Below, piece after piece: positions 36,251 through 48,456 of a stretch of DNA of 64,000 nucleotides. The first letter of the stretch is position 1, and the number at the start of each line of letters is the position of its first letter. The stretch lies in assembly GCA_947685225.1 (NCBI GenBank), contig CANTUV010000053.1, positions 11,207,501-11,271,500 of the forward strand, in the 5' to 3' direction. The notes under the pieces are model-generated. The model saw only the letters and a program-made list of their open reading frames with translations. It searched no databases and was not told where the DNA came from. This stretch comes from Garcia nutans (Eukaryota > Streptophyta > Magnoliopsida > Malpighiales > Euphorbiaceae). A program made the position numbers and the translations under genes.

Positions 36251-36557
36251 ATCATTTTTCTTTTTTCGAAAATATTTTTTTTATCAACCACGATCATTTG
36301 CAATTTTGGGCCTGCGGAATAATAAATTATTTGTTGGCCTTTTAGAGCAACGCGAGTAAAATCGCCGATATGGCGTCGCTTAGCTCGTTTGCCCGAATCA
36401 GTATCTTTCTGCAGCACATTTGAGAGCGGTGGTGCTTGGGCGAGCTTAGGATGGCATCGTAGGAAGACGGACGAATGAGAAAGAGAATAGGCAAGCGCCA
36501 TTCTCAGCGAAGCAGTGAGAGGGAGAGCATAAATTAAATTTTCTGGCAGCGCATGAC

Positions 36558-36677
36558 GGGTGCGATCATACCAGCACTAACGCACCGGATCCCATCAGAA
36601 CTCCGAAGATAAACGTGCTTGGGCGGGAGTAGTACTGAGATGGGTGACCTCTTGGGAAGTCCTCTTGTTGCACCCCT
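36558..36677 (+). rRNA. 5S rRNA gene, unit 84
   Basis: Class A. Duplicate of unit 67. Confidence 0.94.
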
Positions 36678-36984
36678 ATCATTTTTCTTTTTTTGAAAAT
36701 ATTTTTTTTATCAACCACGATCCTTCGCAGTTTGGGGCCGGCGGACTAATAAATCATTTGTTGGCCTTTTAGAGCAACGCGAGTAATATCGCCGATATGG
36801 CGTCGCTTAGCTCGTTTGCCCAAATCAGTATCTTTCTGCAGTAGATTTGAGTGCGGTGGTGCTTGGGCGAGCTTAGGATGGCATCGTAGGAAGACGGACG
36901 AATGAGAAAGAGAATAGGCAAGCGCCATTCTCAGCAAAGCAGTGAGAAGGAGTGAATAAATTAAATTTTCTGGCAACGCATGAT

Positions 36985-37104
36985 GGGTGCGATCATACCA
37001 GCACTAACGCACCGGATCCCATCAGAACTCCGAAGTTAAACGTGCTTGGGCGAGAGTAGTACTGAGATGGGTGACCTCTTTGGAAGTCCTCGTGTTGCAC
37101 CCCT
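36985..37104 (+). rRNA. 5S rRNA gene, unit 85
   Basis: Class A. As unit 68 but C14 is consensus; G97T only. Confidence 0.94.
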
Positions 37105-37411
37105 ATCATTTTTCTTTTTTCAAAAATATTTTTTTTATCAACAACGATCATTTGCAGTTTGGGGCCGGCGGACTAATAAATCATTTGTTAGCCATTTAGA
37201 GCAACGCGAGTAATAACGCCGATATGGCGTCGCTTAGCTCATTTGCCCAAATCAGTATCTTTCTGCAGCAGATTTGAGAGCGTTTGTGCGTGTACGAGCT
37301 TAGGATGGCATCATAGGAAGAGGGACGAATGAGAAAGAGAATAGGCAAGGGCCATTCTCAGCGAAGCAGTGAGAGGGAGAGAATAAATTAAATTTTCTGG
37401 CAGCGCATTAC

Positions 37412-37531
37412 GGGTGCGATCATACCAGCACTAACGCACCGGATCCCATCAGAACTCCGAAGTCAAACGTGCTTGGGCGAGAGTAGTACTGAGATGGGTG
37501 ACCTCTTGGGAAGTCCTGGTGTTGCACACCT
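37412..37531 (+). rRNA. 5S rRNA gene, unit 86
   Basis: Class B-like. Duplicate of unit 69. Last gene of the second 17-unit block. Confidence 0.93.
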
Positions 37532-37838
37532 ATCATTTTTCTTTTTTAGAAAATATTTTTTTTATCAACCACGATCATTTGCAATTTTAGGCCTGCGGAA
37601 TAATAAATCATTTGTTGGCCTTTTAGAGCAACGCGAGTAAAATCGCCTATATGGCGTCGCTTAGCTCGTTTGCCCGAATCAGTATCTTTCTGCAGCAGAT
37701 TTGAGAGCGGTGGTGCTTGGGCGAGCTTAGGATGGCATCGTAGGAAGACGGACGAATGAGAAAGAGAATAGGCAAGCGCCATTCTCAGCGAAGCAGTGAG
37801 AGGGAGAGAATAAATTAAATTTTCTGGCAGCGCATGAC

Positions 37839-37958
37839 GGGTGCGATCATACCAGCACTAACGCACCGGATCCCATCAGAACTCCGAAGTTTAACGTGCT
37901 TGGGCGAGAGTAGTACTGAGATGGGTGACCTCTTGGGAAGTCGTCGTGTTGCACCCCT
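37839..37958 (+). rRNA. 5S rRNA gene, unit 87
   Basis: Class A. Differences: A54T, C105G. Confidence 0.94.
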
Positions 37959-38264
37959 ATCATTTTTCTTTTTTTGAAAATATTTTTTTTATCAACCACG
38001 ATCCTTCGCAGTTTGGGGCCGGCGGACTAATAAATCATTTGTTGGCATTTTAGAGCAACGCGAGTAATATCGCCGATATGGCGTCGCTTGGCTCGTTTGG
38101 CCAAATCAGTCTCTCTCTGCAGCATATTTGAGAGCGTTGTTGTGTGGGCGAGCTTAGGATGACATCGTAGGAAGAGGGACGAATGAGAAAGAGAATTGGC
38201 AAGGGCCATTCTAAGCGAAGCAGTGAGAGGGAGAGAATAAATTAAATTTCATGCAGCGCATTAC

Positions 38265-38384
38265 TGGTGCGATCATACCAGCACTAACGCACCGGATCCC
38301 ATCAGAACTCCGAAGTTAAACATGCTTAGGCGGGAGTAGTACTGAGATGGGTGACCTCTTGGGAAGTCCTCTTGTTGCACCCCT
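38265..38384 (+). rRNA. 5S rRNA gene, unit 88
   Basis: Class C. Differences: G1T, G58A, G64A, A69G, G108T. Confidence 0.93.
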
Positions 38385-38691
38385 ATCATTTTTCTTTTTT
38401 TGAAAATATTTTTTTTATCAACCACGATCCTTTGCAGTTTGGGGCCGGCGGACTAATAAATCATTTGTTGGCATTTTAGAGCAACGCGAGTAATATCGCC
38501 GATATGGCGTCGCTTGGCTCGTTTGGCCAAATCAGTCTCTCTCTGCAGCATATTTGAGAGCGTTGTTGTGTGGGCGAGCTTAGGATGACATCGTAGGAAG
38601 AGGGACGAATGAGAAAGAGAATAGGCAAGGGCCATTCTCAGCGAAGCAGTGAGAGGGAGAGAATAAATTAAATTTTCTGGCAGCGCATTAC

Positions 38692-38811
38692 GGGTGCGAC
38701 CATACCAGCACTAACGCACCGGATCCCATCAGAACTCCGAAGTTAAACGTACTTGGGCGGGAGTAGTACTGAGATGGGTGACCTCTTGGGAAGTCCTCTT
38801 GTTGCACCCCT
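38692..38811 (+). rRNA. 5S rRNA gene, unit 89
   Basis: Class C. Differences: T9C, G60A, A69G, G108T. Confidence 0.93.
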
Positions 38812-39117
38812 ATCATTTTTCTTTTTTTGAAAATATTTTATTTATCAACCACGATCCTTCGCAGTTTGGGGCCGGCGGACTAATAAATCATTTGTTGGCA
38901 TTTTAGAGCAACACGAGTAATATCGCCGATATGGCGTCGCTTGGCTCGTTTGGCCAAATCAGTCTCTCTCTGCAGCATATTTGAGAGCGTTGTTGTGTGG
39001 GCGAGCTTAGGATGACATCGTAGGAAGAGGGACGAATGAGAAAGAGAATTGGCAAGGGCCATTCTAAGCGAAGCAGTGAGAGGGAGAGAATAAATTAAAT
39101 TTCATGCAGCGCATTAC

Positions 39118-39237
39118 TGGTGCGATCATACCAGCACTAACGCACCGGATCCCATCAGAACTCCGAAGTTAAACGTGCTTAGGCGGGAGTAGTACTGAGA
39201 TGGGTGACCTCTTGGGAAGTCCTCTTGTTGCACCCCT
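39118..39237 (+). rRNA. 5S rRNA gene, unit 90
   Basis: Class C. Differences: G1T, G64A, A69G, G108T. Confidence 0.93.
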
Positions 39238-39544
39238 ATCATTTTTCTTTTTTTGAAAATATTTTTTTTATCAACCACGATCCTTCGCAGTTTGGGGCCG
39301 GCGGACTAATAAATCATTTGTTGGCCTTTTAGAGCAACGCGAGTAATATCGCCGATATGGCGTCGCTTAGCTCGTTTGCCCGAATCAGTATCTTTCTGCA
39401 GTAGATTTGAGTGCGGTGGTGCTTGGGCGAGCTTAGGATGGCATCGTAGGAAGACGGACGAATGAGAAAGAGAATAGGCAAGCGCCATTCTCAGCGAAGC
39501 AGTGAGAAGAAGTGAATAAATTAAATTTTCTGGCAACGCATGAT

Positions 39545-39664
39545 GGGTGCGATCATACCAGCACTAACGCACCGGATCCCATCAGAACTCCGAAGTTAAA
39601 CATGCTTGGGCGAGAGTAGTACTGAGATGGGTGACCTCTTTGGAAGTCCTCGTGTTGCACCCCT
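39545..39664 (+). rRNA. 5S rRNA gene, unit 91
   Basis: Class A. Differences: G58A, G97T; copy of unit 85 at 2,560 bp. Confidence 0.94.
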
Positions 39665-39971
39665 ATCATTTTTCTTTTTTCAAAAATATTTTTTTTATCA
39701 ACAACGATCATTTGCAGTTTGGGGCCGGCGGACTAATAAATCATTTGTTAGCCATTTAGAGCAACGCGAGTAATAACGCCGATATGGCGTCGCTTAGCTC
39801 ATTTGCCCAAATCAGTATCTTTCTGCAGCAGATTTGAGAGCGTTTGTGCGTGTACGAGCTTAGGATGGCATCATAGGAAGAGGGACGAATGAGAAAGAGA
39901 ATAGGCAAGGGCCATTCTCAGCGAAGCAGTGAGAGGGAGAGAATAAATTAAATTTTCTGGCAGCGCATTAC

Positions 39972-40091
39972 GGGTGCGATCATACCAGCACTAACGCACC
40001 GGATCCCATCAGAACTCCGAAGTCAAACGTGCTTGGGAGAGAGTAGTACTGAGATGGGTGACCTCTTGGGAAGTCCTGGTGTTGCACACCT
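39972..40091 (+). rRNA. 5S rRNA gene, unit 92
   Basis: Class B-like. Differences: T53C, C67A, C107G, C117A; copy of unit 86. Confidence 0.93.
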
Positions 40092-40398
40092 ATCATTTTT
40101 CTTTTTTAGAAAATATTTTTTTTATCAACCACGATCATTTGCAATTTTGGGCCTGCGGAATAATAAATCATTTGTTGGCCTTTTAGAGCAACGCGAGTAA
40201 AATCGCCGATATGGCGTCGCTTAGCTCGTTTGTCCGAATCCGTATCTTTCTGCAGCAGATTTGAGAGCGGTGGTGCTTGGGCGAGCTTAGGATGGCATCG
40301 TAGGAAGACGGACGAATGAGAAAGAGAATAGGCAAGCGCCATTCTCAGCGAAGCAGTGAGAGGGAGAGAATAAATTAAATTTTCTGGCAGCGCATGAC

Positions 40399-40518
40399 GG
40401 GTGCGATTATACCAGCACTAACGCACCGGATCCCATCAGAACTCCGAAGTTTAACGTGCTTGGGCGAGAGTAGTACTGAGATGGGTGACCTCTTGGGAAG
40501 TCCTCGTGTTGCACCCCT
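40399..40518 (+). rRNA. 5S rRNA gene, unit 93
   Basis: Class A. Differences: C10T, A54T. First gene of the 12-unit block. Confidence 0.94.
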
Positions 40519-40824
40519 ATCATTTTTCTTTTTTTGAAAATATTTTTTTTATCAACCACGATCCTTCGCAGTTTGGGGCCGGCGGACTAATAAATCATTT
40601 GTTGGCATTTTAGAGCAACGCGAGTAATATTGCCGAAATGGCGTCTCTTGGCTCGTTTGGCCAAATCAGTCTCTCTCTGCAGCATATTTGAGAGCGTTGT
40701 TGTGTGGGCGAGCTTAGGATGACATCGTAGGAAGAGGGACGAATGAGAAAGAGAATAGGCAAGGGCCATTCTAAGCGAAGCAGTGAGAGGGAGAGAATAA
40801 ATTAAATTTCATGCAGCGCATTAT

Positions 40825-40944
40825 TGTTGCAATCATACCAGCAGTAACGCACCGGATCACATCAGAACTCCGAAGTTGAACGTTCTTGGGCGAGAGTAGT
40901 ACTGAGATGGGTGACCTCTTGGGAAGTCCTCTTGTTGCACCCCT
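40825..40944 (+). rRNA. 5S rRNA gene, unit 94
   Basis: Class C. Differences: G1T, G3T, G7A, C20G, C35A, A54G, G60T, G108T. This divergent haplotype recurs in units 97, 99, 106, 109 and 111. Confidence 0.92.
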
Positions 40945-41250
40945 ATCATTTTTCTTTTTTTGAAAATATTTTTTTTATCAACCACGATCCTTCGCAGTTT
41001 GGGGCCGGCGGACTAATAAATCATTTGTTGGCATTTTAGAGCAACGCGAGTAATATCGCCGATATGGCGTCGCTTGGCTCGTTTGGCCAAATCAGTCTCT
41101 CTCTGCAGCATATTTGAGAGCGTTGTTGTGTGGGCGAGCTTAGGATGACATCGTAGGAAGAGGGACGAATGAGAAAGAGAATAGGCAAGGGCCATTCTAA
41201 GCGAAGCAGTGAGAGGGAGAGAATAAATTAAATTTCATGCAGCACATTAC

Positions 41251-41370
41251 TGGTGCGATCATACCAGCACTAACGCACCGGATCCCATCAGAACTCCGAA
41301 GTTAAACGTGCTTGGGCGGGAGTAGTACTGAGATGGGTGACCTCTTGGGAAGTCCTCTTGTTGCACCCCT
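41251..41370 (+). rRNA. 5S rRNA gene, unit 95
   Basis: Class C. Differences: G1T, A69G, G108T. Confidence 0.94.
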
Positions 41371-41677
41371 ATCATTTTTCTTTTTTTGAAAATATTTTTT
41401 TTATCAACCACGATCCTTTGCAGTTTGGGGCCGGCAGACTAATAAATCATTTGTTGGCATTTTAGAGCAACGCGAGTAATATCGCCGATATGGCGTCGCT
41501 TGGCTCGTTTGGCCAAATCAGTCTCTCTCTGCAGCATATTTGAGAGCGTTGTTGTGTGGGCGAGCTTAGGATGACATCGTAGGAAGAGGGACGAATGAGA
41601 AAGAGAATAGGCAAGGGCCATTCTCAGCGAAGCAGTGAGAGGGAGAGAATAAATTAAATTTTCTGGCAGCGCATTAC

Positions 41678-41797
41678 GGGTGCGATCATACCAGCACTAA
41701 CGCACCGGATCCCATCAGAACTCCGAAGTAAAACGTGCTTGGGCGGGAGTAGTACTGAGATGGGTGACCTCTTAGGAAGTCCTCTTGTTGCACCCCT
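41678..41797 (+). rRNA. 5S rRNA gene, unit 96
   Basis: Class C. Differences: T53A, A69G, G97A, G108T. Confidence 0.93.
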
Positions 41798-42103
41798 ATC
41801 ATTTTTCTTTTTTTGAAAATATTTTTTTTATCAACCACGATCCTTCGCAGTTTGGGGCCGGCGGACTAATAAATCATTTGTTGGCATTTTAGAGCAATGC
41901 GAGTAATATCGCCGATATGGCGTCGCTTGGCTCGTTTGGCCAAATCAGTCTCTCTCTGCAGCATATTTGAGAGCATTGTTGTGTGGGCGAGCTTAGGATG
42001 ACATCGTAGGAAGAGGGACGAATGAGAAAGAGAATAGGCAAGGGCCATTCTAAACGAAGCAGTGAGAGGGAGAGAATAAATTAAATTTCATGCAGCGCAT
42101 TAT

Positions 42104-42223
42104 TGTTGCAATCATACCAGCAGTAACGCACCGGATCACATCAGAACTCCGAAGTTGAACGTTCTTGGGCGAGAGTAGTACTGAGATGGGTGACCTCTTG
42201 GGAAGTCCTCTTGTTGCACCCCT
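42104..42223 (+). rRNA. 5S rRNA gene, unit 97
   Basis: Class C. Same as unit 94. Confidence 0.92.
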
Positions 42224-42529
42224 ATCATTTTTCTTTTTTTGAAAATATTTTTTTTATCAACCACGATCCTTCGCAGTTTGGGGCCGGCGGACTAATAAAT
42301 CATTTGTTGGCATTTTAGAGCAACGCGAGTAATATCGCCGATATGGCGTCGCTTGGCTCGTTTGGCCAAATCAGTCTCTCTCTGCAGCATATTTGAGAGC
42401 GTTGTTGTGTGGGCGAGCTTAGGATGACATCGTAGGAAGAGGGACGAATGAGAAAGAGAATAGGCAAGGGCCATTCTAAGCGAAGCAGTGAGAGGGAGAG
42501 AATAAATTAAATTTCATGCAGCGCATTAC

Positions 42530-42628
42530 TGGTGCGATCATACCAGCACTAACGCACCGGATCCCATCAGAACTCCGAAGTTAAACGTGCTTGGGCGGGA
42601 GTAGTACTGAGATGGGTGACCTCTTGGT
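42530..42628 (+). pseudogene. 5S rRNA unit 98, 3' end deleted
   Basis: Class C, G1T, A69G. Normal to CTCTTGG (position 98), then 21 bases are missing and the terminator follows directly. The 3' strand of helix I is lost, so the RNA could not close its stem. Repeated exactly in unit 110. Confidence 0.94.
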
Positions 42629-42934
42629 ATCATTTTTCTTTTTTTGAAAATATTTTTTTTATCAACCACGATCCTTCGCAGTTTGGGGCCGGCGGACTAA
42701 TAAATCATTTGTTGGCATTTTAGAGCAACGCGAGTAATATCGCCGATATGGCGTCGCTTGGCTCGTTTGGCCAAATCAGTCTCTCTCTGCAGCATATTTG
42801 AGAGCGTTGTTGTGTGGGCGAGCTTAGGATGACATCGTAGGAAGAGGGACGAATGAGAAAGAGAATAGGAAAGGGCCATTCTAAGCGAAGCAGTGAGAGG
42901 GAGAGAATAAATTAAATTTCATGCAGCGCATTAT

Positions 42935-43054
42935 TGTTCCAATCATACCAGCAGTAACGCACCGGATCACATAAGAACTCCGAAGTTGAACGTTCTTGGG
43001 CGAGAGTAGTACTGAGATGGGTGACCTCTTGGGAAGTCCTCTTGTTGCACCCCT
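42935..43054 (+). rRNA. 5S rRNA gene, unit 99
   Basis: Class C. As unit 94 plus G5C and C39A. Confidence 0.92.
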
Positions 43055-43361
43055 ATCATTTTTCTTTTTTTGAAAATATTTTTTTTATCAACCACGATCC
43101 TTCGCAGTTTGGGGCCGGCGGACTAATAAATCATTTGTTGGCATTTTAGAGCAACGCGAGTAATATCGCCGATATGGCGTCGCTTGGCTCGTTTGCCCGA
43201 ATCAGTATCTTTCTGCAGCAGATTTGAGAGCGGTGGTGCTTGGGCGAGCTTAGGATGGCATCGTAGGAAGACGGACGAATGAGAAAGAGAATAGGCAAGC
43301 GCCATTCTCAGCGAAGCAGTGAGAGGGAGAGAATAAATTAAATTTTCTGGCACCGCATGAT

Positions 43362-43481
43362 GGGTGCGATCATACCAGCACTAACGCACCGGATCCCATC
43401 AGAACTCTGAAGTTAAACGTGCTTGGGCGAGAGTAGTACTGAGATTGGTGACCTATTGGGAAGTCCTCGTGTTGCTCCCCT
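43362..43481 (+). rRNA. 5S rRNA gene, unit 100
   Basis: Class A. Differences: C47T, G85T, C94A, A115T. Confidence 0.93.
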
Positions 43482-43785
43482 ATCATTTTTTTTTCGAAAA
43501 TATTTTTTTTTTCAACCACGATCCTTCGCAGTTTGGGGCCGGCGGACTAATAAATCATTTGTTGGCCTTTTAGAGCAACGCGAGTAATATCGCCGATATG
43601 GCGTCGCTTGGCTCGTTTACCCGAATCAGTATCTTTCTGCAGCAGATTTGAGAGCGGTGGTGCTTGGGCGAGCTTAGGATGGCATCGTAGGAAGACGGAC
43701 GAATGAGAAAGAGAATAGGCATGCGCCATTCTCAGTGAAGCAGTGAGAGGGAGAGAATAAATTAAATTTTCTGGCAGCGCATGAC

Positions 43786-43905
43786 GGTTGCGATCATACC
43801 AGCACTAACGCACCGGATCCCATCAGAACTCCGAAGTTAAACATGCTTGGGCGAGAGTAGTACTGAAATGGGTGACCTCTTGGGAAGTCCTCGTGTTGCT
43901 CCCCT
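43786..43905 (+). rRNA. 5S rRNA gene, unit 101
   Basis: Class A. Differences: G3T, G58A, G82A, A115T. Confidence 0.93.
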
Positions 43906-44213
43906 ATCATTTTTCTTTTTTCGAAAATATTTTTTTTTATCAACCACGATCCTTCGCAGTTTGGGGCCGGCGGACTAATAAATCATTTGTTGGACTTTTA
44001 GAGAAACGCGAGTAATATCGCCGATATGGCGTCGCTTGGCTCGTTTGCCCGAATCAGTCTCTCTCTGCAGCAGATTTGAGAGCGTTGGTGCGTGGGCGAG
44101 CTTTGGATGGCATCGTAGGAAGTGGGACGAATGCGAAAGAGAATAGGCAATTGCCATTCTCAGCGAAGCAGTGAGAGGGAGAGAATAAATTAAATTTTCT
44201 GGTAGCGCATGAC

Positions 44214-44333
44214 GGGTGCGATCATACCAGCACTAACGCACCGTATCCCATCAGAACTCCGAAGATAAACGTGCTTGGGCGAGAGTAGTACTGAGATGGG
44301 TGACCTCTTGGGAAGTCCTTGTGTTGCACCCCT
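44214..44333 (+). rRNA. 5S rRNA gene, unit 102
   Basis: Class B. Differences: G31T, T52A, C107T. Confidence 0.94.
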
Positions 44334-44640
44334 ATCATTTTTCTTTTTTCGAAAATATTTTTTTTATCAACCACGATCATTTGCAGTGTGGGGCCGGCGG
44401 ACTAATAAATAATTTGTTGGCCTTTTAGAGCAACGCGAGTAATATCGCTGATATGGCGTCGCTTAGCTCGTTTGCCCGAATCAGTATCTTTCTGCAGCAG
44501 ATTTGAGAGCGGTGGTGCTTGGGCGAGCTTAGGATGACATCGTAGAACGACGGACGAATGAGAAAGAGAATAGGCAAGCGCCATTCTCCGCGAAGCAGTG
44601 AGAGGGAGAGAATAAATTAAATTTTCTGGCAGCGCATGAC

Positions 44641-44760
44641 GCGTGCAGTCATACCAGCACTAACGCACCGGATCCTATCAGAACTCTGAAGTTAAACGTG
44701 TTTGGGCGAGAGTAGTACTGAGATGGGTGACCTCTTGGGAAGTCCTTGTGTTGCACCCCT
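44641..44760 (+). rRNA. 5S rRNA gene, unit 103
   Basis: Class A. Differences: G2C, G7A, A8G, C36T, C47T, C61T, C107T. Confidence 0.92.
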
Positions 44761-45066
44761 ATCATTTTTCTTTTTTCGAAAATATTTTTTTTATCAACCA
44801 CGATCATTTGCAGTTTGGGGCCGGCGGATTAATAAATCATTTGTTGGCCTTTTAGAGCAACGCGAGTAATATCGCCGATATGGCGTCGCTTGGCTCGTTT
44901 GACCGAATCAGTATATTTCTGCAGCAGATTTGAGAGCGGTGGTGCTTGGGCGAGCTTAGGATGGCATCGTAGGAAGACGGACGAATGAGAAAGAGAATAG
45001 GCAACGGCCATTTTCAGCGAAGCAGTGAGAGGGAGAGAATAAATTAAATTTCATGCAGCGCATTAC

Positions 45067-45186
45067 TGGTGCGATCATACCAGCACTAACGCACCGGATC
45101 CCATCAGAACTCCGAAGTTAAACGTGCTTGGGCGAGAGTAGTACTGAGATGGGTGACCTCTTGGGAAGTCCTCGTGTTGCACCCCT
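45067..45186 (+). rRNA. 5S rRNA gene, unit 104
   Basis: Class A. Only G1T. Confidence 0.95.
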
Positions 45187-45493
45187 ATCATTTTTCTTTT
45201 TTCGAAAATATTTTTTTTATCAACCACGATCCTTCGAAGTTTCTGGCCGGCGGACTAATAAATCATTTGTTGGTCTTTTAGAGTAACGCGAGTAATATCG
45301 CCGATATGGCGTCGCTTAGCTCGTTTGCCCGAATCAGTATCTTTCTGCAGCAGATTTGAGAGCGGTGGTGCTTGGGCGAGCTTAGGATGACATCGTAGGA
45401 CGACGGACGAATGAGAAAGAGAATAGGCAAGCGCCATTCTCAGCGAAGCAGTGAGAGGGAGAGAATAAATTAAATTTTCTGGCAGCGCATGAC

Positions 45494-45613
45494 GGGTGCG
45501 ATTATACCAGCACTAACGCACCGGATCCCATCAGAACTCCGAAGTTTAACGTGCTTGGGCGAGAGTAGTACTGAGATGGGTGACCTCTTGGGAAGTCCTC
45601 GTGTTGCACCCCT
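45494..45613 (+). rRNA. 5S rRNA gene, unit 105
   Basis: Class A. Differences: C10T, A54T; duplicate of unit 93, first gene of the second 12-unit block. Confidence 0.94.
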
Positions 45614-45919
45614 ATCATTTTTCTTTTTTTGAAAATATTTTTTTTATCAACCACGATCCTTCGCAGTTTGGGGCCGGCGGACTAATAAATCATTTGTTGG
45701 CATTTTAGAGCAACGCGAGTAATATTGCCGAAATGGCGTCGCTTGGCTCGTTTGGCCAAATCAGTCTCTCTCTGCAGCATATTTGAGAGCGTTGTTGTGT
45801 GGGCGAGCTTAGGATGACATCGTAGGAAGAGGGACGAATGAGAAAGAGAATAGGCAAGGGCCATTCTAAGCGAAGCAGTGAGAGGGAGAGAATAAATTAA
45901 ATTTCATGCAGCGCATTAT

Positions 45920-46039
45920 TGTTGCAATCATACCAGCAGTAACGCACCGGATCACATCAGAACTCCGAAGTTGAACGTTCTTGGGCGAGAGTAGTACTGA
46001 GATGGGTGACCTCTTGGGAAGTCCTCTTGTTGCACCCCT
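45920..46039 (+). rRNA. 5S rRNA gene, unit 106
   Basis: Class C. Duplicate of unit 94. Confidence 0.92.
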
Positions 46040-46345
46040 ATCATTTTTCTTTTTTTGAAAATATTTTTTTTATCAACCACGATCCTTCGCAGTTTGGGGC
46101 CGGCGGACTAATAAATCATTTGTTGGCATTTTAGAGCAACGCGAGTAATATCGCCGATATGGCGTCGCTTGGCTCGTTTGGCCAAATCAGTCTCTCTCTG
46201 CAGCATATTTGAGAGCGTTGTTGTGTGGGCGAGCTTAGGATGACATCGTAGGAAGAGGGACGAATGAGAAAGAGAATAGGCAAGGGCCATTCTAAGCGAA
46301 GCAGTGAGAGGGAGAGAATAAATTAAATTTCATGCAGCACATTAC

Positions 46346-46465
46346 TGGTGCGATCATACCAGCACTAACGCACCGGATCCCATCAGAACTCCGAAGTTAA
46401 ACGTGCTTGGGCGGGAGTAGTACTGAGATGGGTGACCTCTTGGGAAGTCCTCTTGTTGCACCCCT
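46346..46465 (+). rRNA. 5S rRNA gene, unit 107
   Basis: Class C. Duplicate of unit 95. Confidence 0.94.
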
Positions 46466-46772
46466 ATCATTTTTCTTTTTTTGAAAATATTTTTTTTATC
46501 AACCACGATCCTTTGCAGTTTGGGGCCGGCAGACTAATAAATCATTTGTTGGCATTTTAGAGCAACGCGAGTAATATCGCCGATATGGCGTCGCTTGGCT
46601 CGTTTGGCCAAATCAGTCTCTCTCTGCAGCATATTTGAGAGCGTTGTTGTGTGGGCGAGCTTAGGATGACATCGTAGGAAGAGGGACGAATGAGAAAGAG
46701 AATAGGCAAGGGCCATTCTCAGCGAAGCAGTGAGAGGGAGAGAATAAATTAAATTTTCTGGCAGCGCATTAC

Positions 46773-46892
46773 GGGTGCGATCATACCAGCACTAACGCAC
46801 CGGATCCCATCAGAACTCCGAAGTAAAACGTGCTTGGGCGGGAGTAGTACTGAGATGGGTGACCTCTTAGGAAGTCCTCTTGTTGCACCCCT
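46773..46892 (+). rRNA. 5S rRNA gene, unit 108
   Basis: Class C. Duplicate of unit 96. Confidence 0.93.
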
Positions 46893-47198
46893 ATCATTTT
46901 TCTTTTTTTGAAAATATTTTTTTTATCAACCACGATCCTTCGCAGTTTGGGGCCGGCGGACTAATAAATCATTTGTTGGCATTTTAGAGCAATGCGAGTA
47001 ATATCGCCGATATGGCGTCGCTTGGCTCGTTTGGCCAAATCAGTCTCTCTCTGCAGCATATTTGAGAGCATTGTTGTGTGGGCGAGCTTAGGATGACATC
47101 GTAGGAAGAGGGACGAATGAGAAAGAGAATAGGCAAGGGCCATTCTAAACGAAGCAGTGAGAGGGAGAGAATAAATTAAATTTCATGCAGCGCATTAT

Positions 47199-47318
47199 TG
47201 TTGCAATCATACCAGCAGTAACGCACCGGATCACATCAGAACTCCGAAGTTGAACGTTCTTGGGCGAGAGTAGTACTGAGATGGGTGACCTCTTGGGAAG
47301 TCCTCTTGTTGCACCCCT
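47199..47318 (+). rRNA. 5S rRNA gene, unit 109
   Basis: Class C. Duplicate of unit 97. Confidence 0.92.
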
Positions 47319-47624
47319 ATCATTTTTCTTTTTTTGAAAATATTTTTTTTATCAACCACGATCCTTCGCAGTTTGGGGCCGGCGGACTAATAAATCATTT
47401 GTTGGCATTTTAGAGCAACGCGAGTAATATCGCCGATATGGCGTCGCTTGGCTCGTTTGGCCAAATCAGTCTCTCTCTGCAGCATATTTGAGAGCGTTGT
47501 TGTGTGGGCGAGCTTAGGATGACATCGTAGGAAGAGGGACGAATGAGAAAGAGAATAGGCAAGGGCCATTCTAAGCGAAGCAGTGAGAGGGAGAGAATAA
47601 ATTAAATTTCATGCAGCGCATTAC

Positions 47625-47723
47625 TGGTGCGATCATACCAGCACTAACGCACCGGATCCCATCAGAACTCCGAAGTTAAACGTGCTTGGGCGGGAGTAGT
47701 ACTGAGATGGGTGACCTCTTGGT
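47625..47723 (+). pseudogene. 5S rRNA unit 110, 3' end deleted
   Basis: Class C. Shares the exact 21-bp 3' deletion of unit 98, showing that the deletion came before the 12-unit block duplication. Confidence 0.94.
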
Positions 47724-48029
47724 ATCATTTTTCTTTTTTTGAAAATATTTTTTTTATCAACCACGATCCTTCGCAGTTTGGGGCCGGCGGACTAATAAAT
47801 CATTTGTTGGCATTTTAGAGCAACGCGAGTAATATCGCCGATATGGCGTCGCTTGGCTCGTTTGGCCAAATCAGTCTCTCTCTGCAGCATATTTGAGAGC
47901 GTTGTTGTGTGGGCGAGCTTAGGATGACATCGTAGGAAGAGGGACGAATGAGAAAGAGAATAGGAAAGGGCCATTCTAAGCGAAGCAGTGAGAGGGAGAG
48001 AATAAATTAAATTTCATGCAGCGCATTAT

Positions 48030-48149
48030 TGTTCCAATCATACCAGCAGTAACGCACCGGATCACATAAGAACTCCGAAGTTGAACGTTCTTGGGCGAGA
48101 GTAGTACTGAGATGGGTGACCTCTTGGGAAGTCCTCTTGTTGCACCCCT
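48030..48149 (+). rRNA. 5S rRNA gene, unit 111
   Basis: Class C. Duplicate of unit 99. Confidence 0.92.
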
Positions 48150-48456
48150 ATCATTTTTCTTTTTTTGAAAATATTTTTTTTATCAACCACGATCCTTCGC
48201 AGTTTGGGGCCGGCGGACTAATAAATCATTTGTTGGCATTTTAGAGCAACGCGAGTAATATCGCCGATATGGCGTCGCTTGGCTCGTTTGCCCGAATCAG
48301 TATCTTTCTGCAGCAGATTTGAGAGCGGTGGTGCTTGGGCGAGCTTAGGATGGCATCGTAGGAAGACGGACGAATGAGAAAGAGAATAGGCAAGCGCCAT
48401 TCTCAGCGAAGCAGTGAGAGGGAGAGAATAAATTAAATTTTCTGGCACCGCATGAT

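Larger units (their letters stand above)
23133..37547 (+). repeat. 17-unit tandem block duplication (period 7,253 bp)
   Basis: 23133-30294 and 30386-37547 match base for base except for a few substitutions (unit 64 T93G, unit 68 C14T, unit 73 A74T, unit 76 G60T and a few spacer bases). Homology decays into ordinary inter-unit similarity outside these limits: at 23132/30385 on the left and at 30295/37548 on the right. Confidence 0.93.
36622..40800 (+). repeat. Six-unit-period duplication (2,560 bp)
   Basis: About 36622-38220 recurs at about 39182-40780 (units 85-87 as 91-93), with more substitutions than the 7,253- and 5,095-bp duplications. Limits are approximate. Confidence 0.8.
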
